A stretch of DNA of 64,000 nucleotides from Pseudopyrenochaeta lycopersici (Eukaryota > Ascomycota > Dothideomycetes > Pleosporales > Pseudopyrenochaetaceae), in assembly GCA_003313425.1 (NCBI GenBank), contig NHZP01000010.1, positions 558,001-622,000 on the forward strand. The letters are read 5' to 3'. Made by a program: the position numbers and the translations under genes. A model generated the notes under the pieces. The model was not told the origin of the DNA, did not search any database, and was given only the letters and a program-made list of their open reading frames with translations. Positions 35,125-46,227 of the stretch are shown here, piece after piece. How positions within the stretch are numbered: position 1 is the first letter of the stretch; every line of letters begins with the position of its first letter.

Positions 35125-37067
35125 ATGAAGGATGGCGATGGAAGGGAGGTCCGGAGATCATCCGGACATTCAAATGAGCCTGCCATTCAGGTGATATGTT
35201 TGGTGAGTGGTCACTGTTTGGCTGTGTGCAGTTGTGTACGCTTTTTGATGGAACCTTACCCAGGAGACTCATGATCAGAATAAAAGCTTCCAAGTTTAAG
35301 AGGTTTCTGCATCAGATCTGCCGCTAACAGTGACAGGGCTCCGGAGGTGGTCCAAGTGAAGACAATGTCACTGGATTCCTTGTTCGCTCTACAGCTACAA
35401 AATGGTCGAAGAATTCCGTTATAGCTGTAGATGCAGGATCCCACCTTGCAGCAATTACCCGCATATTAGAAAAAGACTTCCCGCTCGTTTCCGACCCAGA
35501 TCCACCACTACCGACTGCACGGAACGGGAACGACAGGGATATCGAATCAACGTCACCAGGCACAGCACCACAATCTGATGATGAATCCGGCGCGGAGACG
35601 CCGCTGTCCGAGAGGGAAATCCCTGTCACTATCACGACATTGAAAAATGGGGCTTTTGCGGGCTTGGAATTTCCCTATGCTAGTGCTAGGGCGAACGCGC
35701 TGCATATAGTGAGGGAACACATTTCCACATATCTGATCACACATCCACACTTGGATCACGTATCGGGCTTTGTTATCAATACAGCCGCTTTTCATAACAC
35801 GTCTAGACCAAAGCGACTCGCGGCATTGCCTTTCACAGTCAATGCGATCAAGTCTCACATCTTCAACAACGTCATCTGGCCAAACCTGACAGACGAGGAC
35901 GGTGGTGTAGGACTTGTGACATTCCAGCGACTTGCGGAGGGCGGGAACATTGCCCTAGGCGAGGGAAGTGGACGAGGCTTCATCGAGGTATGTGATGGCC
36001 TGGGCGTGAAAGGCTTCAAGGTTAGCCATGGGCATTGCATGCGAGGGCCGGGCCAAACACAGCGCGGATCGAACGCGACTCTTCCAGAAACGCCCAGCAT
36101 ACAACATACGCTTCCAACTCAACACCTTCCAGATGGCCGTGAAGGCCGTTCGTTGAGCTTTTCGCTCCCGACGCAAAGTGCCCCTGGTACACCTGCATTC
36201 AGTGCCACAGAAACAGGACGAAGAACCAGTGCTGCTGCCGCTATACCCCCAGACCACTGTGTAGTTGACTCCACCGCATACTTCATTCGCGCCGACTCCA
36301 CATTCACGACCCCGAAGAAAGAAATTCTCATATTTGGCGATGTAGAGCCAGATTCAGTATCCCTCTCTCCCCGCACAGCGCAGATCTGGGCTGAGGCAGC
36401 TCCCAAGATTGCCGCTGGCATTCTGACGGGCATTTTCATTGAAGTCAGCTACACAAACGCCCAAGGCGATGCTGTCCTTTTTGGTCACCTCGCTCCACGG
36501 CATTTACTTGCTGAGCTTCAGAACCTAGCCGAGATGGTCAAGGAGTCGCGAAAGGAGCATGAAAGGGAAAAGGAAGAAGCCAGAAAAGGGAGGAAACGGA
36601 AGCGCGCTAGCAACAGTCTGTATGTCGACGGTACAATATCGTCGGATCATCGAAAGGCGAAGACGGTACATCTCGGTGGCGTGGGCAAGGGTATCGATAC
36701 TCCTCTCATGGCGCACACCGACGATGAACTCATGACTGACTACGCACCCTCGCGCAACGCAACTGGCACACATACGCCAAACCCCCATAACCCTCTAGCC
36801 TCTCACCCCTCCGCGCCTCCAGCACTCAACCTCTCCAGCGTCTCCGCTGAGCACAACCGCGCATTGCTCGCAGCCGCTTTTGAGTGTCCACTCAAGGGTG
36901 TCAAGATAGTGGTAATTCACGTGAAAGATACTTTCGCCGATGGGCCACTTGTTGGGGATCAGATTCTAAGAGAACTGCAGGAAGGCGAGGCAGCATTGAA
37001 AGAGCAAGGAAGGGGCTTGGGCTGTCAGTTCGAGGTTAGCAAGAGCGGGGAGAGCTATTGGTTTTAG
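35125..37067 (+). CDS. PDE1: Class II (PDE1-type) 3',5'-cyclic-nucleotide phosphodiesterase
   Basis: Two exons: 35125-35202 and 35337-37067, with a 134-bp intron, giving 602 aa. The join makes the family start IQVICLGSGGGPSEDNVTGF. The metal-binding motif HPHLDH is at residues 162-167, and DHCVVDSTAYFIRA and FGDVEPDSV follow downstream, as expected for the metallo-beta-lactamase fold of class II phosphodiesterases. These low-affinity enzymes hydrolyse cAMP and damp PKA signalling. Two low-complexity insertions, one of Ser/Thr/Pro residues near 250-300 and one strongly charged (KERRK-type) near 430-455, make it longer than yeast Pde1. The exact N-terminus is uncertain; the chosen Met is the nearest in-frame one upstream of the conserved segment. 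Confidence 0.9.
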
Positions 37068-37552
37068 ATGGTTGCACGGACGTAAGGGTGAATGAATGGT
37101 GGCACTCGCTTTAGATATTGGGCGTTTGGTTATTTGCAGGCTTCGGCCTTTACTTTCTAGCGCTGCACTTGATTTTACTTGCACTTTTTACGCTTTGTAC
37201 GTGTACCTTGAGATTTAGATCTGGTCAATTTTCGGGTCCGTAGCGAGCGACGCGGGCGATTGGGGCGATATTGTACGATCATTAGAGCATGTATTTTTCT
37301 TCTTGTTACAAAGCTAGGAATATTTAGACGCTATTTTGCCAATAATTCCTTCCCTCGGCGGCTGCTTAATGCGATTGTACTGTACATTCTACTGACCTTA
37401 TCTTCGCGCTGGGCCTCATCTCTGCAGCACTCCTGTTTCTTCTCGCTGTTCAATCCATAAAGCTGACAAGAATGTGTTATTTGCCAGCTTGGTTGGTGCT
37501 TAGTTTTGTTGTGCTGACATGGCTCGGAGACGGTTGTGTTTGCAAAACCATC
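37068..37552. other. Intergenic stretch between convergent genes
   Basis: 3' flanks only. A motif-free ORF lies at 37260-37460. Confidence 0.55.
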
Positions 37553-38371
37553 TCACCGACCTGAACAATTGACGTCGTGCGGTTGTACGATCCAGGTATG
37601 ACGACCGCTTCCCACAAGCCTCGCCGATACCTGTGGCATGTTCTTGATACCAACCGATCGTTCTTCTTCGGTTAGTGCACCCGACTTAGCATGTGCAGCC
37701 TTGTCCTTGAGGCAAGCGCCCCATGCCAAACTTTTCTTCGTAAATAGACCGATGCAAATGGCTGCACGCGGGCCTTTGTGAATCGCCAGAAATACCGTCT
37801 CTTTGGGTTCGGCTTTAGAATTGGAGTTCGTAGGCTCTTGGCTTTTAGGATGAGGTATATCTAATCGAACATGCTCGCCATCTAGGCTCCGGCTTCGGTC
37901 AGGAACGGCGACAGCCACTCCGGTTTGCTGGATCACTTGTGACATGATCTTTATGCGACCTGTTGGGCTCAGGTATTCGCTTCCATCGATTAAGCCTTCT
38001 CTAGAAAAGGTGTATGCTCCATGTTGAAGAGCTGCGGCGGTCACGGAATTGATGGTTGAGTGAACACCGAGGAATTCGCTCGGCTTAGTATTATACGGGT
38101 AAGGTTCGTACTCTAGAATGAACAAATAGACGGGAAGTTGAAGAGTTGATGACGTCAAGATGCGCTTCTGGAGACGGTTGCGAGGGCGTTCATGTATCGC
38201 TTGTAGCGTTGGCGGTTTGTTGAGTTTGGCGTCAGAACCTGTGTAACTTCGTCCCATGGTGATCGGTTCGCTGGATGATCTCTTTCGCCGTCTAATTTCG
38301 ATTCTTTCTTCATATCTCACTTTGGCATACCCGCAGATACCACCAAGCTCTCCGTACTCATTACGTCCCAT
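37553..38371 (-). CDS. Hypothetical protein, family not recognised
   Basis: 272 aa in one open frame. The N-terminal 60 residues are basic, and an RxxRxKR-like stretch is followed by a globular-looking part (LPVYLFILEYEPYPYNTKPSEFLGVHSTINSVTAAALQHG) and a second ordered part near residue 190 (ETVFLAIHKGPRAAICIGLFTKKSLAWGACLKDKA). There is no signal peptide or membrane segment. The composition of the ordered parts is protein-like and the codons are not repetitive, which supports a real gene. The start may be Met39 rather than Met1, and extra exons are possible. Confidence 0.55.
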   Translation of the reverse strand: MGRNEYGELGGICGYAKVRYEERIEIRRRKRSSSEPITMGRSYTGSDAKLNKPPTLQAIHERPRNRLQKRILTSSTLQLPVYLFILEYEPYPYNTKPSEFLGVHSTINSVTAAALQHGAYTFSREGLIDGSEYLSPTGRIKIMSQVIQQTGVAVAVPDRSRSLDGEHVRLDIPHPKSQEPTNSNSKAEPKETVFLAIHKGPRAAICIGLFTKKSLAWGACLKDKAAHAKSGALTEEERSVGIKNMPQVSARLVGSGRHTWIVQPHDVNCSGR

Positions 38372-39361
38372 TGCGGCAATGCGCCCAATATTTGAACTCC
38401 GCGGAATCCGAGCGAGTGTGACTGAACGAAAAGAATGAACGACGACAACGAGGGCAAGAATTGAGTCGATGAAGAGTTCTGCTATGCTTCCTCAATCCAT
38501 TGCTGACCCCACAGCTGAGTGTTTCACGATACGAAATCTGTCTCGATATGCAGGATTCTTACCCAAGAGCCGTCGCAATTGGTAGAGCTGCGTCATCCAT
38601 GGCAGGCTCAGCCCCGTTACTAACCGCTTAGAGACGTGTTTACAGACCATCTGTAAGTTGCCGTGGGGCGGTCATGATGACAACAGGCGTAGAAAGGCTG
38701 TTTCCTTGTTTTAAAAAGGTTTACAATACTTTGTGGGTACTTGAAATGTTGGCGTTGATCTTCCGCGCATCCTAGGGCGGAGGGACCCATGACTCGGCCC
38801 GGACATAAGCGTCAGGTCGCAAGGCTGAGAGCCAGGGGTGGGCTGAGAGCCGAGGCTGCTGAGTACACAGCAAAGAATAATAAGTACTATTCTGTTCAGT
38901 GTGATCTACAAATAGCAGATCATTGTTACCTTTTTGGTTGACTTGACGCAGTGGGAGCAGACCTGCGCCCTAACCATAAGCGACGATCGATGTTCTCACA
39001 TAATTGTCTATTGATAGTGCAAACATAGTCTCCGAACAACCCACAACCTAATGTACCTATTGAGAATACTCCTCAAATGTAGTGTGCTTCGAGTTCAGTG
39101 GTGGTACAAGTTGACCTCAACGTGCGCCTGGAACGAATCGTTCGGTCAGTAATAATTTTTTACCCACTAATATCTTCTAAGCCTGCAATGTAACTAAACA
39201 TAATATACAAGCGAGGCGTCTGTACTACAAGCTCACCTTGTAACAACTAGCCCCTACAATGCGGGAGTTACGAGGAGCCGGTCGTTACGAGGTAAGCCAT
39301 AGTATTTGTGCTTTGCGCTAGATTTGCTATCTATCTCTTAAACTCATGTTTATGCGTCTGC
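38372..39361. other. Intergenic stretch with AT-rich patches and short direct repeats
   Basis: No gene seen. Two copies of GGCTGAGAGCC lie at about 38822-38852, and two of GTTACGAGG at about 39265-39292. The AT-rich part around 38870-39250 looks like old transposon or LTR debris, but no ends can be defined. Confidence 0.35.
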
Positions 39362-41240
39362 TTAGGCCACGTAGCGTCTTTGATCCGTACCCACCATCTT
39401 CGCATTCAGTCTCTTGTAGTGAAACATCAGCCCAAAACAAAGAACAGAAGTAAGAAGCATAAAGGCAGCATTAATGGCATGCCCCAGCTTGTAGAATGGT
39501 CTATCTTGCGCGCGGTAAATCCAAACGCTGACTATTTGGCCCGGGCCAGAAAATGCGATGTTCAGTGCCGTGGCCAAGGACGACGCCGTGCTGTTAGTTA
39601 CATTATCACCAACCCAAGCAACAAGCGCGGGTAGACCAGAAAAAGCCCCTGTTGTTGCAATGACAAGCAATACGTATCGAGCAGTGTATGCTTGGCCAGG
39701 CAGAGCAGCTGTATCTCGTTAGCTGCCATCACCGCCAATGCTTTTAGGACAAAGGTACCTGATATAGCAAAGGCAATACTAGCTACGAAAGTGCAGCACC
39801 CGGCGATGAGTCCACGCTGATGATAGCGATCAGATAGGATCGCTCCGCCTATCGTGAAAATGTATGATACGGCGTAAGGAGGGATAGTAAACAGTTGCGC
39901 TTCAAGGTCTCTATAGCCGAGACCTGCCACAATGGTCGGAGAAAAGAGTGACAACGAAGTGATAGCACAACCAGCCCCGGCGTAGGAGAGGTAATGTACC
40001 CAGAGTGTCCAGGTCTTGAGGGTGGCCTTAGCGTCAGCCCAATTGAGTTTGTCTTCACTGTACAGCCGTGAGTATTGGCATGATGTCTGAGTCGAATCAA
40101 ATACATACCTCTGACTGGTGGTCAACCCAAGTCGACGTGTCGACAGCGCTTTCTCTTCTGGTGACAAAAATTTGCAGGTTTCGGGATAGCTGGGAAGGTA
40201 GAAAAAGCAGCCAATTCCGACGGCCACTTATTATTGGTTAGTAAGAGGTGGCATAATCACTTGATAACAACACTTTACCTGTTGAAACCCCTTCAAGAAT
40301 GAAAAGCCAGCGCCATCCTTCCAAGCCACCAGAACCATTCATGTGGCCGACACCATAGGCAAGGGCTCTAGAGTCTCAGTGTCAGACTAGAGCGACACAA
40401 ACTGATTGGTGTATATGACTTACCCACCAAAGGCACCCGCGAGACTCGCACTACACAAGAATGCTGCAATACGAGTTGCTCGCTCCTTTGACTTGTACCA
40501 GAAGCTGAAGTAGTAAATGAGACCTTATCGTGATTAATACCTGTTCCTCACTTCTTGAAGATTGCAGTACTTACCAGGGAAGACGCCAGCCTCGGCAGCT
40601 CCAAGTACAAAGCGAAGACCGGCAACACCGCCGAAGTTGGTAGTACCACCGATACCAGCGCATATAGCCCCAAAGGCTACAACAAGGAAAGAAAGCCATC
40701 TGTTGATGAAATATTAAACCAAGTCCGCTCCCCTATCTAGCTCAGATGAGTAGCCTTGTTAGGAAGGACTTACCTGCGAGGAGTGAAGACTTTCAAAGCC
40801 AGGTTACTCGGCATCTCAAATATTGAGTATGCAACAAGGAAGCACATGAGGGCAATAGTGAACTCGTAATTAGACATATTGTTCGTGGTCTGCATGTTAT
40901 CGCCCGTGCTCGAATTCAGAATTCTTGCGTTGCCTAGACACATTCACAGATGTAAGTAGAGCACGACATGACAATAACGAATGTGATGGGCCTACCGATG
41001 TTGGACCTATCCAAATAGCAAAGAAGGTAGATGACTGCAGAGATGGGCAGAAGCTTGAGGTCTATCTTGCGAACCAACCTGCCGACTGTTGAGTAGATAT
41101 TTCGGGTCGGAAATCAGCTTCGAAGCATACCTTCGCTCTATGTCGATATCAATGCCGACGTCTATTTCAGGGCCATCTGAACCAGATTGTATATCTTCCA
41201 GGTGGCTTTTGACCATTTCTTCGTCTTTGACAGGTAGCAT
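39362..41240 (-). CDS. MFS transporter of the anion:cation symporter (Dal5/allantoate permease-like) family
   Basis: Nine exons: 41131-41240, 40996-41078, 40774-40933, 40575-40699, 40424-40523, 40279-40367, 40109-40226, 39759-40057 and 39362-39708. All eight introns are 50-74 bp with GT-AG ends, and the phases close to 476 aa. Markers include RKIDLKLLPISAVIYLLCYLDRSNIGNARI in the first helix region (shown here as one signature spanning an intron), YSIFEMPSNLAL, GLRFVLGAAEAGVFPG and SFWYKSKERATRIAAF, all typical of the ACS family. Family members import organic anions such as allantoate, nicotinate, biotin or tartrate at the plasma membrane. It is head-to-head with the monooxygenase gene, which suggests uptake of the cluster's substrate. 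The last exon ends in a short charged tail. Confidence 0.92.
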
Positions 41241-41489
41241 GCTGTTGGCACAGTTGCGAGGTGTTTAGTAGGTAATGTGAAGTATACTGAAAGTAGACGT
41301 TAAATGATATTGATATCGCATGTTGGGATGCTAGCTATATATGGTCTTCCCCAGACCCACCCCAACTATTAGTTGATCTTCACCCCGCAAACTGGAGTAC
41401 ACAAAGGTGGAGCGCTAGAGGTGAAGCACTTCAGCTGGGAGCCCAGTTGTTGCGCGAACCAGACACTAACGGGAACTAAGCAAGGCACT

Positions 41490-41515
41490 CGGAGAAAGTT
41501 CTCCGGAGAACTCCG
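41490..41515. promoter_or_regulatory. Overlapping CGG inverted repeats, candidate Zn2Cys6 operator
   Basis: CGGAGAA and TTCTCCG flank two bases (41490-41505), making a 7-bp perfect inverted repeat. This overlaps a second one in which CGGAG and CTCCG flank AA (41504-41515). Both contain CGG-N-CCG, the classic binding geometry of dimeric Zn2Cys6 proteins. The Zn2Cys6 gene at 47048-49578 is the obvious candidate binder. Confidence 0.5.
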
Positions 41516-41818
41516 GGCTCATGGACTGTGCGTTTCGTTGGCCGGACTTTCAATAGAAACTCCGGTCAGAGACGTTCTTGTCTCAACAGTGTCCACATAG
41601 GAGACTCGACGTGGCTGCAGAATTGTGTATTCGCCTCCAGCCACAGACAATGCCAAACCATATTTTGCTGGTGCGGCTGTAAACGCAGCGGAATTGATGC
41701 TCAACTTCGCCGGAGTTTTCATCAACAAACCCGCGTCCCCAAGAAAACAACCCCGATTAGCTTGTTGTCCCGTGTGGACAGTCATTATCTAAATTTCTCC
41801 GCTTCTTGGTGGAGTCGC

Positions 41819-41834
41819 ATATATATATATATAT
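41819..41834. repeat. (AT)n run upstream of the monooxygenase gene
   Basis: Eight AT units followed by CTATATACC. It may serve as the TATA region of the monooxygenase promoter. Confidence 0.7.
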
Positions 41835-42012
41835 CTATATACCTACGGATTGATTAAGGGTCGGTTCTCTGTCCTTGAAGCAAAAATCGTTCGACCAAAT
41901 TCATTACCTACGGCTGAAACAACGTCTCTCTCAACTAGCACCGAGTAGTTTACCATTCGAACATAGTCCTCTAGCCAACTTTTGGATTCCAAATCCACCG
42001 AAGACTACACCC

Positions 42013-43970
42013 ATGGGCGACTTTCAGGAGTTCCACCAGGTCCATCTGCCTTCATACAAACGAGTTGAACCTGGCTCGGTAGACATCCCTCTCGGCAAAT
42101 TTCCTGCGTCACCCAACTCTATTCCCACTGAATGTCAACAAATTGCACAATCAGTAATCGAGCAGTTCAATCAAGCACTTACGAAGAAAGACTACGCTTC
42201 TCTTGCTAGCTTCTTTTTGGGATATGGCTATTGGCGCGATCACCTGGCCGCGTCATGGGAATTGCGAACCGTGAAGTCGCCAGCACGCATTGAAGAATTT
42301 CTGAAAGAGGGATGCCGCCTTACCAAAGTTGCTATCGACACGTCCTCCGACTTTCGGAGCCCTCATATCGGAAACATCGATGGATTTGGAGACGTAAAAG
42401 GCATTGAGTTCTGCATCAACCTGGAGACTGAGGTTGGTGCTGGCAGAGGTCTGGTCAGATTGGCAGAGCAGGATTCGCAATGGAAGATCTTCACATTGTT
42501 CACCACTTTGCAAGAGCTGCGCGGTTACGAAGAGCCTCTCAATCATCGCAGAACCCCAGGTGTGGCACATGGCGGAGATCCCAATCGCAAAAATTGGCTG
42601 GAAAAGCGTCAGGCTGCTGAGAGTTTCGAGGACAGGGAGCCAAAAGTTCTCATCATCGGTAGGAATATATGTTCTTAACCAGTGGGTCTTTTTTTGTATA
42701 TACGGAACACTGACCAATCACGATAGGCGCTGGTCAAGGTGGGTTGACCGCTGCTGCTCGGCTCAATATGCTCAACGTCGATACTCTGGTTATTGACGCC
42801 AATGCTAGAGTGGGGGACAATTGGAGGAAGAGATATCGTCAACTGGTCCTTCATGATCCCGTGTGGTATGATCATATGCCATATCTCAATTTCCCAGCTC
42901 ATTGGCCAATCTTCACGCCTAAAGATAAACTGGCTGGGTTTTTTGAAGCATATGTGCAGCTACTCGAACTTAACGTCTGGACATCAACAAATTTGAGCTC
43001 TCTGACCTGGGATGGAGGGAAGCAGCAGTGGAATGTCACGCTGCATCGAACACATGAAGACGGCACGGTTACCGACCGCGTCATTCACCCGAAACACATC
43101 ATCCAGGCGTCTGGGCATTCTGGTAAAAAGAATTTCCCTAACTTGGAAGGGATGTCCAATTTCCAAGGCAATCGTCTGTGCCACAGCTCTGAGTTCACCG
43201 GCGCGACGGACGGTCGAGGCAAGAAGGCTATTGTTGTAGGATCTTGCAACTCAGGCCATGATATTGCGCAGGATTTCTATGAGAAAGGCTATGATATCAC
43301 CATGGTTCAGAGAAGCTCTACTTGCGTCGTGTCCTCCAAAGCCATTGTCGAGATCGGACTCAAGGGATTGTACGATGAGGATGGCCCGCCAGTCGACGAC
43401 GCTGATCTGTGGCTACATGGGTTGCCAATGGAGTTGTTCAAAGCTCAACAGGTCAAGGTTACAAAGAAGCAGAGCGAGTATGATCGCGATCTCCTCGCAG
43501 GTCTTGAGAAAGCAGGATTTTGTCTCGATCAGGGACCTGCGGCATCCGGTCTGTTCTTGAAATACTTCCAGCGTGGTGGAGGATATTACATCGACGTTGG
43601 AGCGAGTCAGCTAATAATCGACGGCAAAATCAAGATCAAGCAAGGACAGGAAATAACTGAAGTTCTCCCTCACGGACTTCGGTTCGCTGATGGATCAGAA
43701 CTAGAAGCCGATGAGATTGTCTTCGCAACAGGCTATCAGAATATGAAGAGCCAAGCAGAACTTATCTTTGGTCGTGCAGTGAGCGATCGCGTTAACAGCG
43801 TATGGGGGTTTAATAAAGAAGGCGAGTTTAGGACCATGTGGCAGCAGAGCGGTCATCCAGGGTTGTGGTTCACAGGCGGCAACCTAGCTGCTGCTAGATA
43901 CTACTCAAGAATTCTAGCATTACAGATCAAAGCGCTAGAGGAAGGTTTGATGACGTATGGAGGTAGATAG
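42013..43970 (+). CDS. Flavin-containing monooxygenase with an N-terminal NTF2/SnoaL-like domain
   Basis: Two exons: 42013-42658 and 42727-43970, with a 68-bp intron, giving 629 aa. Residues about 35-170 look like an NTF2/SnoaL-type alpha+beta domain (IAQSVIEQFNQALTKKDYASLASFF...). The splice restores the FAD motif GAGQGGLTAAARL at 216-228. Later come the FMO-like segment NFQGNRLCHSSEF, the NADPH motif VVGSCNSGHDIA, and FATGYQN near the end. The enzyme should use NADPH and O2 to hydroxylate or oxygenate a small substrate in the cytosol. The substrate is unknown. The frame is open to 41875, but the Met at 42013 is preferred because the upstream codons lie in the AT-rich promoter. Divergent from the MFS gene. 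Confidence 0.92.
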
Positions 43971-44015
43971 GTTATATATTTCAATCTGGATCTCTGTCTC
44001 TCTATTACGTTTTAA

Positions 44016-44318
44016 GGCCTGTTCTCTTAACCGAAGGCTCCGGCTCCGGTTTGGCAGAAAAGTCGCAGAATCAAGCGCTCACGTGCCCAAACCAAAGGCT
44101 CCGGTTTCCCAGCCGGAGAAAGAACCTCTAGTTTCAAACCGGAGCCTTGGCGGCTGAAAGTAGTTAAAGCCTTACTTTTGATGGAAGGAATAGATGCTAG
44201 AAACTAGACCTCCGTTTGCTTCTGACCGCCTTCAAACAAGGTAAACGTATATTTAGAGAGCAGGCTCTAGGCCTAATAAAGCCTCAAACCGATGCCTCCG
44301 GCGCGAAGAGAACAGGCC
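44016..44318. mobile_element. MITE-like element with 13-bp terminal inverted repeats
   Basis: GGCCTGTTCTCTT at 44016-44028 is exactly the reverse complement of AAGAGAACAGGCC at 44306-44318. Similarity continues inward (CCGGAGGC... against GGCTCCGG...). The roughly 303-bp element has no ORF and carries at least five CTCCGG/CCGGAG copies. I see no clear target-site duplication, so the exact ends are provisional. It lies 46 bp beyond the monooxygenase stop codon. Confidence 0.6.
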
Positions 44319-44698
44319 CTTCTCCTGAGCGGTATCCTGAGCGGTGTCCAACTCGATACTAATCGATATCTGAATTGATCCTGCAATATTGATATCTCGT
44401 GATCGATGTCCTAAGCAGTATCCTGATCGATCTGCCAATCAATTGACACTGATTAATACCTAGATTAATACTACAATATCCTTACATTGCCATTTGATTC
44501 AGTACTAATTTAAGTAGTAATAAAGAATTAGAATCTCCTTACGCATTCTGTATTTATTTTATAAAGTGCACAGTATATACATTGTATAGTAGGGTTTATT
44601 TGTAGGATCTTTCAATTGTTACATATAAACATAATTACTATAACGCGTATATCAAACTTAATTTCATAAACAACAAATAGCAGAAGTGCTATCTGCAA
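44319..44698. other. AT-rich sequence with degenerate 12-bp-like repeats
   Basis: Just right of the MITE-like element are units resembling TATCCTGAGCGG, which decay into TCGATATC/TGATTAATACC-like variants and then plain AT-rich DNA up to the next gene. This fits mutated repeat sequence. No gene seen. Confidence 0.4.
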
Positions 44699-45538
44699 TT
44701 ATAGCTTGGATCCAGTGCCAGTTGAACTAGTCAAGGCACCGTCAACAACAAGCTTCTGCCCAGTGATATATTTAGCGGCGTTGCTTGATAAGAAAAGAGT
44801 AGCATTCGCAACATCATGCGAATCACCCATTGTGCCCGACGGCACATTGTGCTCGGTGATCCGACGATACATCTGGCGATCCACCTCGCTTTCGCTTCGC
44901 CCCAGAGCTTCAACCAATGGAGTGAGCATCAAGCCGGGTACCACGCAATTGAGTCGAATACCTTTTTTGGCATATTCTACAGCCGTCACTTTGGTGAATT
45001 GCAGGACGCCGGCCTTTGCTGTGGAGTAAGCTACTTGTGGCTTGCCGAGATACCGTAATCCTGCTATTGAGGCATTATTCACAATGGCCCCCTGACCTTG
45101 AGCTTCCATGATTGGCAAAACCATATGGCACATCAAGTACACGCTTTTCAAGTTGAGTTCCATCTGCTTATCCCACATCTCTTCACCCAGCGAGCCTGCG
45201 TTCCCAGTAGCTGGCATGCCCACACTGTTGACGAGAATGTCCACACGGCCGTATTTCTCCATAGTTGCGTCCACGACTTCGCGTACCGAGCTGGCCTTAG
45301 TCACATCTGCTAGCATCACATCGCAGACGCCACCTTCAGATCGGATTCGGGATGCAGTCCTCGCAGCAGCTTCAAGACTCAGGTCGCAACCAAAGACTTT
45401 GACGCCGTTCGCTGCTAATCCACGAGCAATAGCTGCACCATTTCCCCAAGACTGTATCTTTGCTCCACCAGTTTGGCCAATGCCGGCGATGAGAGCGACT
45501 TTTCCATCTAGGTCGGGGTATTTTGCGAAAAACTCCAT
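44699..45538 (-). CDS. Short-chain dehydrogenase/reductase, GNG subfamily (first of two in the cluster)
   Basis: Single exon, 279 aa. The Gly-rich coenzyme loop is long and ends in GNG (GIGQTGGAKIQSWGNGAAIA) where classical members have GIG. CDLS follows as the acidic selector for NAD-type coenzymes. DILVNSVG replaces the usual NNAG. The catalytic Ser is in NNASIAGL and the Tyr/Lys pair in YSTAK. The C-terminal part (GQKLVVDGAL) is typical. The frame is open upstream to 45817, but the Met at 45538 matches the family start (LDGKVALIAG soon after). It should oxidise an alcohol or reduce a ketone. Head-to-head with the AhpD-like gene. Confidence 0.9.
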   Translation of the reverse strand: MEFFAKYPDLDGKVALIAGIGQTGGAKIQSWGNGAAIARGLAANGVKVFGCDLSLEAAARTASRIRSEGGVCDVMLADVTKASSVREVVDATMEKYGRVDILVNSVGMPATGNAGSLGEEMWDKQMELNLKSVYLMCHMVLPIMEAQGQGAIVNNASIAGLRYLGKPQVAYSTAKAGVLQFTKVTAVEYAKKGIRLNCVVPGLMLTPLVEALGRSESEVDRQMYRRITEHNVPSGTMGDSHDVANATLFLSSNAAKYITGQKLVVDGALTSSTGTGSKL

Positions 45539-46227
45539 AGCCAAAATAAGCTCAAAGCTCTTGACAGTTTTTGAAGGTCGAGGAAAATCGAGGTAAGAAA
45601 TTGAAGACAAAGATTGAAGTGAGGAGTCGTGGTAAAAAACAATTACAACAGATAGATTATGGGGATGGGAAGGCTTGTAAGTAGTGGCTAGTCTACTTTT
45701 CAAAGGGTTTTGTGCTGGCGCTGAGCCGGTAGTAGAAGCCTGATCACGATTGACAAGTTCGTGGAAAACGAGCAAGCCACTGTTAATTGATCCAGACTTC
45801 TTAGACAACCGAAACAACAGTAATGGGGCGCCACCTCCGCGTTACGACTTGCATTGCGTCAGTCCGGACTTGGGTGAGTTGTTCTCCGGCAATTTCAAAG
45901 TAGATACCTGAAAGCCGGGGTCAAGGTCGAACTACTCAGGCCTGTGGCCGGAGTACATTCGGCATCTCCGATTGGCTGGCGGTTCTACTCAAAACCCACG
46001 CTAATTTCGGAGTTTTGTACATTCTGTGCAGTGGCATGCCGAAACAGCATCTGCAGATAATTCTGTAAATTTGCAGATGCACATAATCTGAGTTATTTAT
46101 CTACTTCTTTCATGCTAACTATCCGTGCCCCTCGCAGTCGGCTTCTCTTTTCTATGCACATTTGACGCAGTCCAATTTTTCTCCACCCTACTTTTGTACT
46201 AGCAGCAAGAAGACTTCACCTCACTCA
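45539..46227. promoter_or_regulatory. Bidirectional promoter between the first SDR and the AhpD-like gene
   Basis: Contains TTCTCCGG at 45882-45889, CTCCG at 45966-45970, CCGGAG at 45948-45953 and CGGAG at 46008-46012, the same half-sites seen between the transporter and monooxygenase genes. The regulatory role is inferred. Confidence 0.45.

Larger units (their letters stand above)
41241..42012. promoter_or_regulatory. Bidirectional promoter between the MFS transporter and the NTF2-FMO gene
   Basis: 772 bp separate the two start codons. The region holds several CTCCGG/CCGGAG cores (41490-41515, near 41560 and near 41710), the kind of CGG triplet that Zn2Cys6 factors bind, plus a TATA-like AT run at 41819-41842 near the monooxygenase side. 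The function is inferred. Confidence 0.55.

Noticed and set aside
39040..39300. LTR-like wording (TATTGAGAATACTCC) and short direct repeats.
   Set aside because: No paired terminal repeat, primer-binding site or target duplication could be found.
45539..45817. N-terminal extension of the first SDR by 93 residues.
   Set aside because: It has no domain, lies in the shared promoter, and the family start matches the inner Met.
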